Source of the DNA: Rhytidiadelphus loreus
Lineage: Eukaryota; Streptophyta; Bryopsida; Hypnales; Hylocomiaceae
Length of the DNA stretch: 64,000 nucleotides
Reading direction: 5' to 3'
NCBI GenBank assembly: GCA_947034895.1
Contig: OX344764.1
Location: 73,451,348 to 73,515,347, forward strand
The notes beneath the pieces were generated by a model, which was given only the letters and a program-made list of their open reading frames with translations, ran no database searches and was not told where the DNA came from. Below, piece after piece: positions 23,880 to 34,299 of the stretch. Positions within the stretch are counted from its first letter, which is position 1; each line of letters begins with the position of its first letter. The position numbers and the translations under genes were made by a program.

Positions 23880-25790
23880 CCCCTACTTGCTTAAACAATA
23901 CTTTTTGGCAACATAGTAATTTTGGGCAGCTCACTACGAATGGATTTTTGTTAGTTTTTTCTTTGAAATTTTCATGCAAGATGTGCCCAAGGAGAATCTT
24001 TAAGGCCCAACAATTTTTATAGCTTTCAACTACATGGTTAGAAATTTATTGTATGATATGTAATTTTACATATATACAATAACTTTCTTTAAAAACCACT
24101 TTTAAAAAAAAGTGACAATTTGAAACTGGTTCTTTTGATTTATATATACATGGAAAGTTTTTAATCATTCCATTTTGATTAATGAGATGAAAGTCATGAA
24201 TAGTTTTAGTTTGGGATAGTTTGGGATAGTTTATGGAATTTCTACTCTAAAGCAAACTTTAAATTCATTTATTTAACTCAATTTTCAATATTTTTGGGAA
24301 AAAATAAAAACATTAAATGTAGATTGTTCATTAAAACATTACAACCATAATTGGGATTGGCATTTTACAATTCCATAAATAAATTGTTAACATGTTAGTA
24401 TTTTGAATCATTTACTATTTTTTTCAATTTACTATTTTTTTCCTATATGTTGTACAATTCCAAATGATATGAAATTTTCAAGCATGTATCCAACTAGTTT
24501 TGAAGAATGAATCCAAAGAGTAACCATCATTTGGGCCTTGTGAAGTATAGCTACCATGTTTTTAGTAGGGCAAGTTTTTTTTTTGTCACTTCAAACGCTA
24601 ATATTTGGCAATGTACATGGCAGAAATGTCTGAAATTTTTTCCACATCTTTTCAAACTAGCGTACTACAAGATCCTATGGTTACATGTATCTAAAAAAGA
24701 TTTTAAAAATAAATTTGGTACTTGTCCTAGAAATGGCAGTTTGGGAGTGTTTAAAGTGAAAGCATACTTAGTTGAAATCATTTACTATAGCAGTTAAAGT
24801 TTAAAGTAGTACACATTCTTCACAACTTTATCGAATCATGTTTGAGTGTCATGCATAAAGACTTCAAATTGCAACATAGTGTTTGGGATGAAAGAGGATT
24901 TGGGATTTTTAACTTTGCTTAATTGAAAAAATTGCACCTTAGAGCCATTTGCTATGACTAGTTGTGTACAAAACTTTATTCAAAAAATTGATATTGTTGA
25001 AATTCACACAAGCTTGTAAGTTTCTTTTAAAATAGAACATGTACAAGTGACTTAGAATGAATTTGTCAATTCTTTCTTCTATAGTAACCCACACTGGATT
25101 ATCCAAATATAAGTATTTTGTGAAACAAGATGGACATTTTATGTCACTACAAAATAGAACATGTGAAATATTGCTTGAAAATTCAATAGTATTCATTTTA
25201 TTTCAACCACTAGCAACAACTTTAGTAGTGCTCGGGACAAATCAATAGCTATCCTACATGTAGGACAATTTTGTACATAATTAGAGAAAATTTTGAAGAT
25301 GTCTAAAATATGAAAAAAAAATTAAAAATTTGAATAACTAAAGAACTATTTCTAAAAATATGAGAACTAACTATTACTATCACCTCTTAATATTAAAAAA
25401 ATTTAGAAAAAATAACACATTTACATATGAATAGAAAAAAATATTACTATAATGAAGAGTGTCGAAAAATGAAGAAGAGCACCATCATGCCAAAAGTCTA
25501 AACAAATAGTCAAATTGTGCAAATGCCAAAATTGAATTATTTTGACACCCAAATGTCAAATCCAACTTAAACATATGGTACTTCATCTGTTGCCGATGGA
25601 ATTGGAAAACAATGTGGTTGCACTCACAAAATATTGGCAAAACCCCCCATCAGAAATGAAATGTACAAGATTTATATTTGGAGTAATAAATAGAGAAAAT
25701 CACGGGACTTGGCACTTGAAAAAATGCTTCAATATGGGAATTAAAGAGAAAATAGCTAATAAACTATGAAGTGCAAAAACACCTCTATAG
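23880..25790. repeat. Repeat family B, long copy 2
   Basis: TTAA at 23876-23879 is followed by CCCCTACTTGC. Order and spacing of shared blocks parallel 20648-22950, making a direct repeat of about 2 kb. It is AT-rich and non-coding. Confidence 0.5.
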
Positions 25791-26080
25791 AAAATTCAAT
25801 GCCTAAATTTAATGCTACATAACATGATTTTTATTCAAATTTTAACATTCATTAGCAAAAATTAAATTAAATTAAATTGTTACTAATTTCAAAATTTCCA
25901 AACAGTGAAAGATCTCCCTTCGAAACTAACTATTATATTAATTGCTAATGTATACAGTCAATTTCCTTATTGATTTTTAAAATTTCAGCGTATGGAGGTC
26001 AAAGGTTCACGTCAGGCAGGCGCCAAGCCACGGAGGGACAAGCCAGCGCGGCCAGCGCGCAGACAAACGCGTGAGCAGTT

Positions 26081-26122
26081 GTTTACTGGGCAGTAAGTTT
26101 CGCACTTCACTGCCCAGTAAAC
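26081..26122. repeat. Perfect 14-bp hairpin with 14-nt loop
   Basis: GTTTACTGGGCAGT at 26081-26094 is exactly reversed at 26109-26122, with AAGTTTCGCACTTC between. It lies at the left edge of the duplicated unit. It could be a small foldback insertion footprint. I see no T-run that would make it a terminator. Confidence 0.5.
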
Positions 26123-26345
26123 CGGGCCAGGTTCCCTGTGGAACTCGAACTCAGTTTGATTCGGGATTTTGCTTTTCGCCAAATGAAAAATTCCACAATA
26201 CCAACTCCATAAAGACTGATATGTACAAGACTCATGATTTGATGAGCATGTTCTGTAAACCTTGTGTCACACGGCCACAAAGTGATATAGGTCAAGTTTA
26301 ACTATCTCAGGTTCCACATGTATCGATCTGGAAAAGTGCCAATCT

Positions 26346-26640
26346 TTAGAAATTTGCCAAAGTGACGCCAACCTCCGAGATGCAATACTCCAGCAGCAAG
26401 ACACAAATGTCGCCTTTGAAATCCTTCGACAACCAATCACGCGGCCACCACACGTCCGGCTTGCCACGCTGCAGTACCCACGTATCCTTGAACCACAGGT
26501 ACTTCCGCCGTCCGCCGTTCTCTTCGAAGAAGATCACTTACAGCTTCGTACTAACCGAGGTTGCGTCCTGTGTAACCACGGGGTTCACGAGGTAGCCCAG
26601 CGGCTTGCCCTCAGATTGCGTCTTTGACGAACCTGCAGCA
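26346..26640 (-). pseudogene. SERAC1-like alpha/beta hydrolase, N-side exon (broken)
   Basis: The minus-strand frame contains SEGKPLGYLVNPVVTQDATS, a stop, then VIFFEENGGRRKYLWFKDTW and, further on, WWPRDWLSKDFKGDICVLLL. In SERAC1/PGAP1-like lipases a Trp-Pro-x-x-Trp-Leu motif followed by Asp-Phe precedes the first core strand, which fits WPRDWL...KDF here. The in-frame stop between KL and VIFF and the lack of adjoining exons make this a relic. The Ser-containing core and C-terminus appear separately (see 28268-28466 and 51003-51800). A remnant of the same motif (DIRVLLLEYCILEAG) is kept at 50335-50400 in the right unit. Confidence 0.55.
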
Positions 26641-26654
26641 GTACATTATGACAC

Positions 26655-27135
26655 TAAGAATCGGCAATCCTGGACACTGAAACAACACAAAAACAGATCA
26701 TTCTCCAAACGTGCCACTGACCTGCTGTCGACTGCTGCCGGATGAAGTTTTGGATGGCTTGGTTGCTCGGGTGCCGTCCGGAACAAATACATTACAAAAG
26801 TAAGTTGGATCAATGTCCGTAGCCAGTGGTGCAAAGGGAATCGACTCTAAAGCGACACTGATGCAACAACATTGGGATATTGTCTCGACGACTCGACCCC
26901 AGTTTGTTGAGATACCACCATTAGAAGAACTCCGTGACCATCCGGCACTCTAGACTCTTAGTTCCCTGTCATCACTATTGTTCAACCCACGTACGATGAG
27001 CTTCAGTTTTGCAAGACGGAAGATGCATGGAGTGAGGAAAAGTTCCTGGCTGTCATAGACCCTGAATCGTGAGTGTATAGGTTCACAACTCATGAACTGA
27101 AGAGGATCTGAATGAAACTCCGGGACCAAATCTGC
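26655..27135 (-). pseudogene. Third copy of the tandem-kinase 3' end region
   Basis: This segment is homologous to 28490-28740 and 52260-52690, the DNA that follows the kinase stop codons. Shared landmarks are CCAGTTTGTTGA, the run CACTCTAGACTCTTAGTTCC, and GGCTGTCATAGAC. No kinase exon accompanies it, so it is the tail of a lost or rearranged gene copy. Confidence 0.55.
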
Positions 27136-28267
27136 ATGAAGTTCAATGCATTGATTTCAGCACAATCCACACCAAAACTGGCATTTGCTAGTACAAAGGA
27201 AATTTGTTGCATATTCAACCCTATGATTTTGCAGTATACCAGTATGAGAATGAGTGGATGAAATTTCAGAAACTTTTACCATACAGATTGAGTGATTCAT
27301 AGAAACTCAAAAGAAATGCTTGATTTGCTAATTATCATATTAGGTCATCAAACTAAATAAATTTGCATTATAGATTTTGAATTTGAAAATATTGTTGTTA
27401 AGAAATTGAGTTCAGGAAATTGTTAGGAAAAATATTTCAATAAAAAAAATATTGTCTAATTTCCAATCTCGACAAAAATGGCAAATAGAAGTCCCGGATA
27501 GAAGCAGCTACAAGACGGAAGGGAAAACAAAATTGATTATAGATTTATAAATCTAACCCCTAAAAACTTGTCAAATTGGGAAATTGGGAAATTGTAAGCC
27601 TTGAATTCAAGAACAAGTACTATATAACAAATTCAAGGAGATGGACCTAATGCCCTTCATAATTTTCACAGCAATAATCCAAATGGAATTAATTTAAGTC
27701 TTCAATGTAGATGTACAAATAGTGTATGAAGAACAAATAATTTTCATGTTACTTTTTGTTCTTCTTAGTTGCCCAGTTAGTGCTTAGGGCAACATGACTA
27801 TTGCCCATGGGCAATGATTAAAATAAAAATTGTAATCCTAGAAAGCTATTTTATTCCCTTATCTTCAAAAAGTTTTAAGAAAAAGCTTTGGTCAAAAAGG
27901 CTATAAGAAAGACAATGATGTTCTTTCAACTTCTGAGTTCCATTCCCTCAAAACATCTCCATTAAAACCAAAATCCTACACAATTTATCGATCAAGTAGG
28001 CAAAATGCTTGATGTATTTCCATACTTATTCAAATATTCTCAATGAACTCCAAAACCCTAAACCCCAAAGTATGCATTGATCACGCACTCGAAATGCTTG
28101 CTGTTTCGTAAAGATTAGCGGCGTCTCGTGACTGAGTTTAGGCCCCTAGCTATGCTGGGGATATTGACAGCCTCTAAAAAGTGAATATTCATTGAAAATC
28201 CAAGACCTTCAAACATATCAAGATTTGAGGACAATTTTCACTGCCCACTGTAGTTGAGGAAAATACC
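27136..28267. other. Duplicated gene-free spacer
   Basis: From about 27650 this matches 50400-51000 (shared TTTTTGTTCTTCTTAGTTGC and GGCAACATGACTATTGCCC). No reading frame is supported. Confidence 0.45.
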
Positions 28268-28466
28268 TCTCTCATTCAAGATCTCCACAAGAAACTCGAA
28301 AAGGTGTTTGTAAGAAGGGTGCTCCTTGTTGGTTGGTTTGTACGTATGGAATCCACGAGCTCCACCACGCTGCCTCTACTTTCTTTGAACTCCTGCATCG
28401 ACGCTGGAGGCAGAACGGTTCTCTGCAAATGGCAATCGCTTCAGAAAACAAACAAACAAATTCAAA
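28268..28466 (-). pseudogene. SERAC1-like hydrolase C-terminal fragment, left unit
   Basis: Minus-strand translation gives LPPASMQEFKESRGSVVELV and then a Thr-Asn-Gln-Pro stretch in place of the conserved CKPASK. It is the counterpart of the better-kept fragment at 51003-51215. In SERAC1-like hydrolases a His shortly before this CKP-type motif completes the active site. Only the C-terminal exon remains here, directly downstream of the left kinase gene. Confidence 0.5.
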
Positions 28467-28591
28467 GCGAAAGAAGGAATCGACAGTAGTGCGGACCCCC
28501 CGTTGCAAAAACATTGAGATTATTTCTCGACCCCAGTTTGTTGAAACACAACCCTTTTAATAAACTCTGTGACAATCCGCACTCTAGACTC

Positions 28592-31276
28592 TTAGTAACT
28601 TAGTTCCCTGTAGTCACTATTGTTTAACCCACGACGAGCGTCGTTCTGGCTGTCATAGACTCTGAACCCTCGTATGCATAAAATTCTTTGACGAATAGAT
28701 GGAAGTGAATGGAACTCCGGGGTCAAATCTGTGATGTTCTCTGGTAACTTAATGGTTAAATGAAAGAACATTGAGAACACACAGAAAATGGGATATTGTT
28801 TCAGCCTTCTAGTTGAACCGACATAATGGTTTCGAAATGTCGCTCCGACAGGGGATTGTGCGCTAGCGAGAGAAGAATCTCCACGCAGATGCAAGATGAA
28901 TGACATACTTCTGGTGGAGAGCGAAGTGATCCGCCGGAAAAGCAACCCAAAAGAGTTCGGTTTCGGATCCTTGTCAGGAACAGGCATTTCATGCAAGTTT
29001 TTCACAACGCCGTCTCTCGTAGTAAAAGCGAAAAGGTCGTGGTCCTCGCGAATGATACCGAGGCTCCGGACCTGCGCAAACCGAAGAAGTTTCCACAAAT
29101 CGGTGAAGTTGGGCCTGTCCTGCGGACGGAGCTGCCAGCAATTCACGATGCAGAACTTCAAGTAGTCAGGACAATTCGCTGGGAGCTGCGGCCGCAGGCC
29201 TTCCTGAATCTTGGTGTGCAACTCACCCTCGTCGTGTGTCTGTTCTACCAGGAACGGAGGCTGTCCACTGAGCACCTCGCTGAACATGATCCCGAAGCTC
29301 CACACATCCACAAGGCGGGGAAACTTCCGCGATTCCTTGAGAAACGGGGAATCTTTGATGAATACCTCCGGCGCTCCATACATCCTCGTTCCCACATTTT
29401 TCGACATCATGCTGGATGCGATGCTCATGGCCCTGGTGTTCACCAAGCCGAAGTCACCGAGCTTCACACGCAGGTAGCCAAGCGCGGCGAGCTCGGAGAA
29501 CTCCTTGGAACTCACGGGTTGCACCAGCACGTTGCTGGGCTTCAAATCTCGGTGCGCGACGTTATAGTTGTTCAAATGCCACATCGCCTTGGTCACTTGA
29601 AGCATCACGTCGATTGCGACGTCCTGCGGCATGGCGTTGGTCGAGGGATGGCGAATGTGCTTCGCCAAGTCGGTCGGCAGAAACTCCATCAGAATGTTCG
29701 ACTGCGACTGATTGGCGATAGCGCTAGGCTCCGGGAGTGCGTCGAAAGTGTCGCGAGGCGACGCGGAACTCCTAAAGCACACAACCTGGGACCAGCTGTA
29801 GGGCGTAGATCTGCCCGACTTGGACGGGACCGGCGCTTCCCAGTAGCGGAAGAACTGCACGATGTGCGGATGCTGGAAAGAACTCAAGATCGTGGCTTCC
29901 TTCAAGCATTTGAAGTTGAGAACTTTCAATGCGCAGTTGCGTCCCAACCATTGCACATTTAGCACCGCGCCATATACCCCACTGCCGATTAAACCCGCGA
30001 GTTTGTGCGCATTGAGGTCCACATTCGCCATGGAATGGACCAGGTCGGTATTCTCCAGCCGCGTCCGCACTTGGGTCGCGAGCAGATAGTCGAGGTCGCG
30101 GGGTTTGCCAGGATATGAACTCAGAACCTCTCGCACATGCTGCAGCAGCTGCTGCTTGTCCTCGACGAACGCCTTATCGAGCTCATTGTCGGGCGACTGT
30201 AACTCGTGCAGCAGTTTCTGGAAATTCTTCTCCGCCCCTTCCAGAAACACCTGTTCGATTTCCCTCTCGAACGTCATCTGCGTGACGGACACGATGGTGA
30301 TGTCCACCATGGACGTCCACCAGCGAAGGTCGAGAAGGATGTGCACGATGTTCTCCTTGATTTGGGTGAGCGTCACGGCGGACTCCAGCCACGAGAGCTC
30401 CACCTCGCAGCAACAGCCGCGAACCAGCTTCTCCGCGCACTTCACCGTAAAATGCAGCTGCCGCAGAGCCTTCCGCCGGATGTCATCGCCGTTGGTAATG
30501 CCAACGAGAGATTCCGACTTCGCCTTCAGGAAATTCCCAGTGTCGCTCAACTTGGTCGAAAGGTACTGGCATTGACGCAGATGCAGTTGCACGCGGCGCC
30601 CGGATACCATCTCCCGGACAAGCTTGATAGACGACGACGCCTCCCTCCAGTAGTCCACGTCGAGGTAGTCCATCGCCAACCCATTTCGAGACACTATCGA
30701 AGGTGTCGGGCAGCACTTGTTGGCACCTGAGGAGGGTGGATTTACAGTGGCAGTAGCTGCAGGGTTGGATTCGGATTGCCCGCAACAAGGTGCAACTTGC
30801 AGTGGGGTAGAGCAATGGTGCAGAAGTAAGGACTGTTTCCCCTTGGCTTGCAATGATGTGACAGCGATTCTCGGTAATCCAGAGTTGAAAGGTACATCTG
30901 CAAAGAGCTGTCGAGGAATCGCTAGCGCCGGCACCCCCGCTTGCGCCTGCATGGCCTCTACACCCAACGGATGTGATGCAGTCACCGGAGGAGATGCACT
31001 CCACTCCACCGTCCCTCTATCGGTTGAACTTGACAGTAAAGGTGATGTACTAGACAGATTCAAAACGATTCCAATACTCTGAGGAGAATCTACACCAACA
31101 CCAACACCACTTGAAGAACCCCAAGGAGACACTTGCAACCCACCACAGGAGAGGCTTCCACTGATGCAACTCCGGTTATCCTTAGCAACACCCATTCCAA
31201 CTGCAATTTCTTCCTGAGAAGCAAGTCCTTGCAGAAGCTGCTGCTGGGTTCGAACGGACTGTTGTTCCTCCTCAAC
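28592..31276 (-). CDS. Tandem kinase protein, left gene, exon 2 (second helical + kinase module)
   Basis: Exon 2 starts at the acceptor CAG|GTTGAGG (31276) and encodes 894 residues. The first 27 codons (opening VEEEQQSVRTQQQLLQGLAS) precede a Met at 31195 but are conserved with the right gene, so that Met is internal. Counting from it: Ser/Pro-rich linker 1-174; helical domain about 175-385 with HLRQCQYLSTKL and EKLVRGCCCEV; kinase about 398-708. Kinase landmarks are loop GSGVYG (404-409), Lys424, alphaC Glu433, HRD 548-550, DFG 581-583 and APE 608-610, so it should be catalytically active. An insert of about 45 residues lies between strand 3 and the hinge. The C-terminus runs about 110 residues beyond the right gene's stop. 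The exon is clearly GC-richer than its surroundings. Splicing is inferred from sequence. Confidence 0.82.
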   Translation of the reverse strand, partial: VEEEQQSVRTQQQLLQGLASQEEIAVGMGVAKDNRSCISGSLSCGGLQVSPWGSSSGVGVGVDSPQSIGIVLNLSSTSPLLSSSTDRGTVEWSASPPVTASHPLGVEAMQAQAGVPALAIPRQLFADVPFNSGLPRIAVTSLQAKGKQSLLLHHCSTPLQVAPCCGQSESNPAATATVNPPSSGANKCCPTPSIVSRNGLAMDYLDVDYWREASSSIKLVREMVSGRRVQLHLRQCQYLSTKLSDTGNFLKAKSESLVGITNGDDIRRKALRQLHFTVKCAEKLVRGCCCEVELSWLESAVTLTQIKENIVHILLDLRWWTSMVDITIVSVTQMTFEREIEQVFLEGAEKNFQKLLHELQSPDNELDKAFVEDKQQLLQHVREVLSSYPGKPRDLDYLLATQVRTRLENTDLVHSMANVDLNAHKLAGLIGSGVYGAVLNVQWLGRNCALKVLNFKCLKEATILSSFQHPHIVQFFRYWEAPVPSKSGRSTPYSWSQVVCFRSSASPRDTFDALPEPSAIANQSQSNILMEFLPTDLAKHIRHPSTNAMPQDVAIDVMLQVTKAMWHLNNYNVAHRDLKPSNVLVQPVSSKEFSELAALGYLRVKLGDFGLVNTRAMSIASSMMSKNVGTRMYGAPEVFIKDSPFLKESRKFPRLVDVWSFGIMFSEVLSGQPPFLVEQTHDEGELHTKIQEGLRPQLPANCPDYLKFCIVNCWQLRPQDRPNFTDLWKLLRFAQVRSLGIIREDHDLFAFTTRDGVVKNLHEMPVPDKDPKPNSFGLLFRRITSLSTRSMSFILHLRGDSSLASAQSPVGATFRNHYVGSTRRLKQYPIFCVFSMFFHLTIKLPENITDLTPEFHSLPSIRQRILCIRGFRVYDSQNDARRGLNNSDYRELSY

Positions 31277-31455
31277 CTGCTCGACTCACAACAACCTCCG
31301 CTCGTCAAAGCTCAAATCAAATATCTAAACTCACATGCAAGAAAACTCCCGACGCACCCATCGTATAGCAAATTAAACTAGAGACAGTTGTGAAAATGAC
31401 CCCATTTGACCAGACAAAATAAGAGGCATTTTTCTTCACAAAGAGTGGGACTCAC
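31277..31455 (-). other. Phase-0 intron joining the two kinase modules, left gene
   Basis: Donor GAG|GTGAGT at 31456/31455 and acceptor GAGCAG|GTTGAG at 31277/31276; length 179 bp. Both sides are phase 0, so removal fuses the two open frames. The right gene has a matching 179-bp intron. Reading through instead gives short tails that differ between copies (25 versus 11 codons), as expected for intron sequence. Confidence 0.78.
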
Positions 31456-33105
31456 CTCATCCCCATCAAACGACTCCTCTTCAGTGATCAACTTCCTAGC
31501 TGTTTCAGGAGAGCGTCGAAGCTCAGACCGCTTCATCATCGTTTTCTTTATATACAAATCATTAGGATGCACTTCATCATATCGATCCTCGACTTTCAAT
31601 CCTAAACCCAAAGAATGTAATGAATGGTTCCTCAAAAGCCTGTGCCTGAGCTTCTCGAGTCTTGCACAAATCTCCAAAAAATTGGGTCTCAAATCCCTAT
31701 CCATAGCCCAACCCTCCTCGATTAGTGATGCCAACTCCTTTGGAGTGTCAACAGGCAGATTTGGCCTCTGTCCTGAGCGAACTGCTGCGCGTACATCATT
31801 CCTCTTCTTCATGTCTTGAAAAGGTTCCTCTCCTGAAAGAATTTCTGAGCACATCACTGAGAAGCTGTAGACGTCAGCCTTGAACCAATTTGCTTTGCCC
31901 TTCGAGAATGACTCCGGGGCCATGTGAGTCGTGGTACCAGTTTTTCCAGGATCTGATATTGTAATTGACTGGTCCTCGTTCAATTTGATTTTAGCAAGGC
32001 CAAAATCAACAACCTTCACCTCAAGAAAATGTTGATAATAACTACAAACCACGTTGGCAGCCTTGAGGTCCCGATGAGCAATTCCATTATCATGAAGGTA
32101 GCACATGCCATATCCAATTTGCAATATAATGTCAAGAGCTAAAATCAAAGAGAGCTTCCCTCCTCTTTCCTTTAGCCTCCTAATAAACAAACCAAGGCTA
32201 GTTTCCATTTGCTCCATTGCAATGAAAAGGCCTCTTGTATGAAAAGTATCATATTTGTCGCAGCAAAGAAACTTCACGATGTTGGGGTGATTGAGACTGG
32301 CTAAAATCTTGGATTCTGCTAGCCATTGATCCTCCCACGACCTATTCCCAAACTCCTTCTTTGCACAAGGTACATCAAGCCAAGCTGTCTTGATAACGTT
32401 CTTACCGAGACTTACTGACTTCTCACTCCACTCTCCAGCAAGGTCTTCCCCATCCAATGACAAATTGTACGACCTCACATCAAAATCCTCGTCGACAGGT
32501 TGTTTGAGAGCAAAATTCACTCTCCCCAACAAATACTTTCCAAGGTGTAGGGATCGGAGGTCACTGCTGGAGATATTTGCAGCAGTGATATTTGGTGATA
32601 TTTGCAGCAGGCCATCGAGTCTATCCCTTAAAGCAACGCCATCTTCACGAATCTCCTCTGCACTCAGGGGATCAAAGGTAGAAGAACTACGAAGATCCAA
32701 ATGGGATTTTCCCTTGTTGATGTCCCCCAAAAGTTCATAGATGGTGCTGTAACTGAGGCTTGCCTCCAGCAAAATCTCCCTAAATGCCTCCTCGTTTTGG
32801 ATTTGAAATGCGGATGCCCGGCACCAATCTACACTGCAACAGTTCTCCACAAGCTTCTTCGCCTTCTCAGACACTCGATAAAAGTTCTCCAAAGCCACAC
32901 AACCGTAGAAAGGGTTGATGTCTTCAGACAAAGATGCCCAGGATTCAATATTTTCAACGGTCTTCTTTAGCTTGGAAGAAATACTTAAACATTGATGTGG
33001 ATTCAAAGGTTCTTCAAGCCTTACCAATTCACATATTCTCTCTATGTTTGTCCTCGAGAGAAGCAGAAAATTTGTAGGTGAGGAAGATCCACTTGCACTC
33101 GCCAT
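31456..33105 (-). CDS. Tandem kinase protein, left gene, exon 1 (first helical + kinase module)
   Basis: The ATG at 33105 has a good plant context (AAAATGGCG). The frame is open further upstream (to 33240) but contains no other ATG, so this is the chosen start. It encodes residues 1-550 of a joined protein of about 1,444. Helical domain about 15-190 with HQCLSISSKL and KKLVENCCSVDW; kinase about 226-491. The ATP-loop region (LGKNVIKTAW) has only one Gly and lacks GxGxxG. Catalytic features are otherwise kept: Lys249 in CAKKEF, alphaC Glu264, HRD 344-346, DFG 367-369 and APE 396-398. The tail is charged and ends at the donor site. The predicted product is a soluble Ser/Thr kinase, with no signal peptide or membrane segment. 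Confidence 0.82.
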
Positions 33106-33162
33106 TTTATATATGCAAAATCTAGATTCTTCTTCAGGATGAAAGCAGAGAGTGGCCAACAC

Positions 33163-33885
33163 TTGCTTCTCGCATCTCTGTATAGAAGTGCACGGCTTCT
33201 GATGAACGCTTGAAAAAACTTGAGCCTTCCTTTGTGTAGTTCACAAAGCGTTCAATCCCCACAATAACCACAGTCATGGAAAAATATTAATTGAAAGGAA
33301 ATATCTTAAGCTTAATGTACACAAATTCCAAGAAAATTCTACTTGTTCATTTCGATGGTCAAGTCAGCCTAGATACTCAGCATCTAAAAAGTTATGACTG
33401 TCATATCATTCGCATCTGCACTTTCTTCAGTACTACAAACTTGAACTAATAAAAGCACCATATCTCCACAAATAATCGCAGCAGGGGGCATCACAATCCT
33501 GATGTTGCTTAATACTGTCCAGACGTAGGCACATTCTCTAACGTTTTAGAATCTAGTACTTTCAGAAAGGCCTGGCAATATTTGTGGCTCTAGCAAGTGT
33601 ACAAACAAGAGAAAGTTTGAATCGGGTTGCATTGCCTACCACTTCATAGGCTTCAAAGAGGCTGGAGTAATTTATGATAGTCGCAGAGTAAGCATGACAC
33701 AAAAAAAGAGTGCCAACGTCGCATCTATTCCAAAGCGTCCACAGAAACTGCGCGAAACTACAAGTACAGAAAACCCTTGCACCGCATATCTTGCAAAACC
33801 CGAGACCAGTCACCAGATAAACGCTCACTGCCACATCACACATGAAAGCACACATTTTTACATATATCAAATGATCTCAAGAACT
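33163..33885. other. Conserved upstream region of the left tandem kinase gene
   Basis: This matches 57060-57815 along its length but neither copy keeps a shared reading frame. It is therefore probably 5' UTR and leader intron of the kinase gene. A 102-codon minus frame at 33562-33870 is not preserved in the right copy. Confidence 0.45.
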
Positions 33886-33888
33886 TAA

Positions 33889-34115
33889 CCCCTAAAGTAC
33901 CAGATCCATTGGGACATGAGCTCAATTTAGACTTTCAAATTGTGTTCAAATATCAATCTTATATTTTTATTATGTCACATTATGGATTGTCTACCACTGA
34001 AAATTTTCAATTTGTTCCTTGAAAAATTGTCATTGTTATAAATTTTGTAGCAAAAAGTGAAAATAAATTAGCAAAAACATTCTATTCAAGTAGAATTTTT
34101 TCAGGACATATAAGG
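33889..34115. repeat. Repeat family C copy with piggyBac-like left end
   Basis: TTAA at 33885-33888 followed by CCCCTAAAGTACCAG. The body is shared with 57822-58075 (paralogous position) and with 42836-43090 and 63722-63960, which lack the terminal motif. All contain AGCAAAAAGTGAAAATAAATT or a close variant. No right end was found. Confidence 0.5.
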
Positions 34116-34120
34116 GCAAT

Positions 34121-34299
34121 AACGGATATTTTATTAAAATGGCAATATTCCCAAACTTCAAACTTTTAGGTTTAGATCATGTAGTTTGAAATGTAAACCT
34201 GTCCTAGACTTTAGACCATGTGGTCTAAAATCTATTCTAATCTTAGAAAATGAATGGACAAATGGAGAAGAATATTGCCATTTTGACAAAATATCCATT
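34121..34299. mobile_element. MITE with 30-bp inverted ends, absent from the right unit
   Basis: The left end AACGGATATTTTATTAAAAT is mirrored at the right end with about three mismatches over 30 bp. Flanks read CAAT on the left and CAAT on the right. The right unit at about 58075-58090 (GTAGCAAATGGAGTG) lacks the element, so it inserted after the duplication, or was lost cleanly from the other copy. The end sequence resembles that of 41641-41951. Confidence 0.62.

Noticed and set aside
26081..26122. Transcription terminator
   Set aside because: A perfect stem-loop, but no T tract follows and rho-independent terminators do not apply to plant nuclear genes.
28991..29962. 323-codon plus-strand frame
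   Set aside because: It lies opposite the left kinase exon; its mirror (52834-53832) exists because both exons have the same GC-rich third positions. No domain pattern of its own.
31196..31276. Treating the Met at 31195 as the start of a separate kinase gene
   Set aside because: Conserved coding continues 27 codons upstream to a splice acceptor in both copies.
33106..33162. Longer N-terminus of the first kinase exon beginning with GTG
   Set aside because: GTG is not a usual start in plant nuclear genes; the first ATG in this frame is at 33105 (57002 in the right copy) with a good context.
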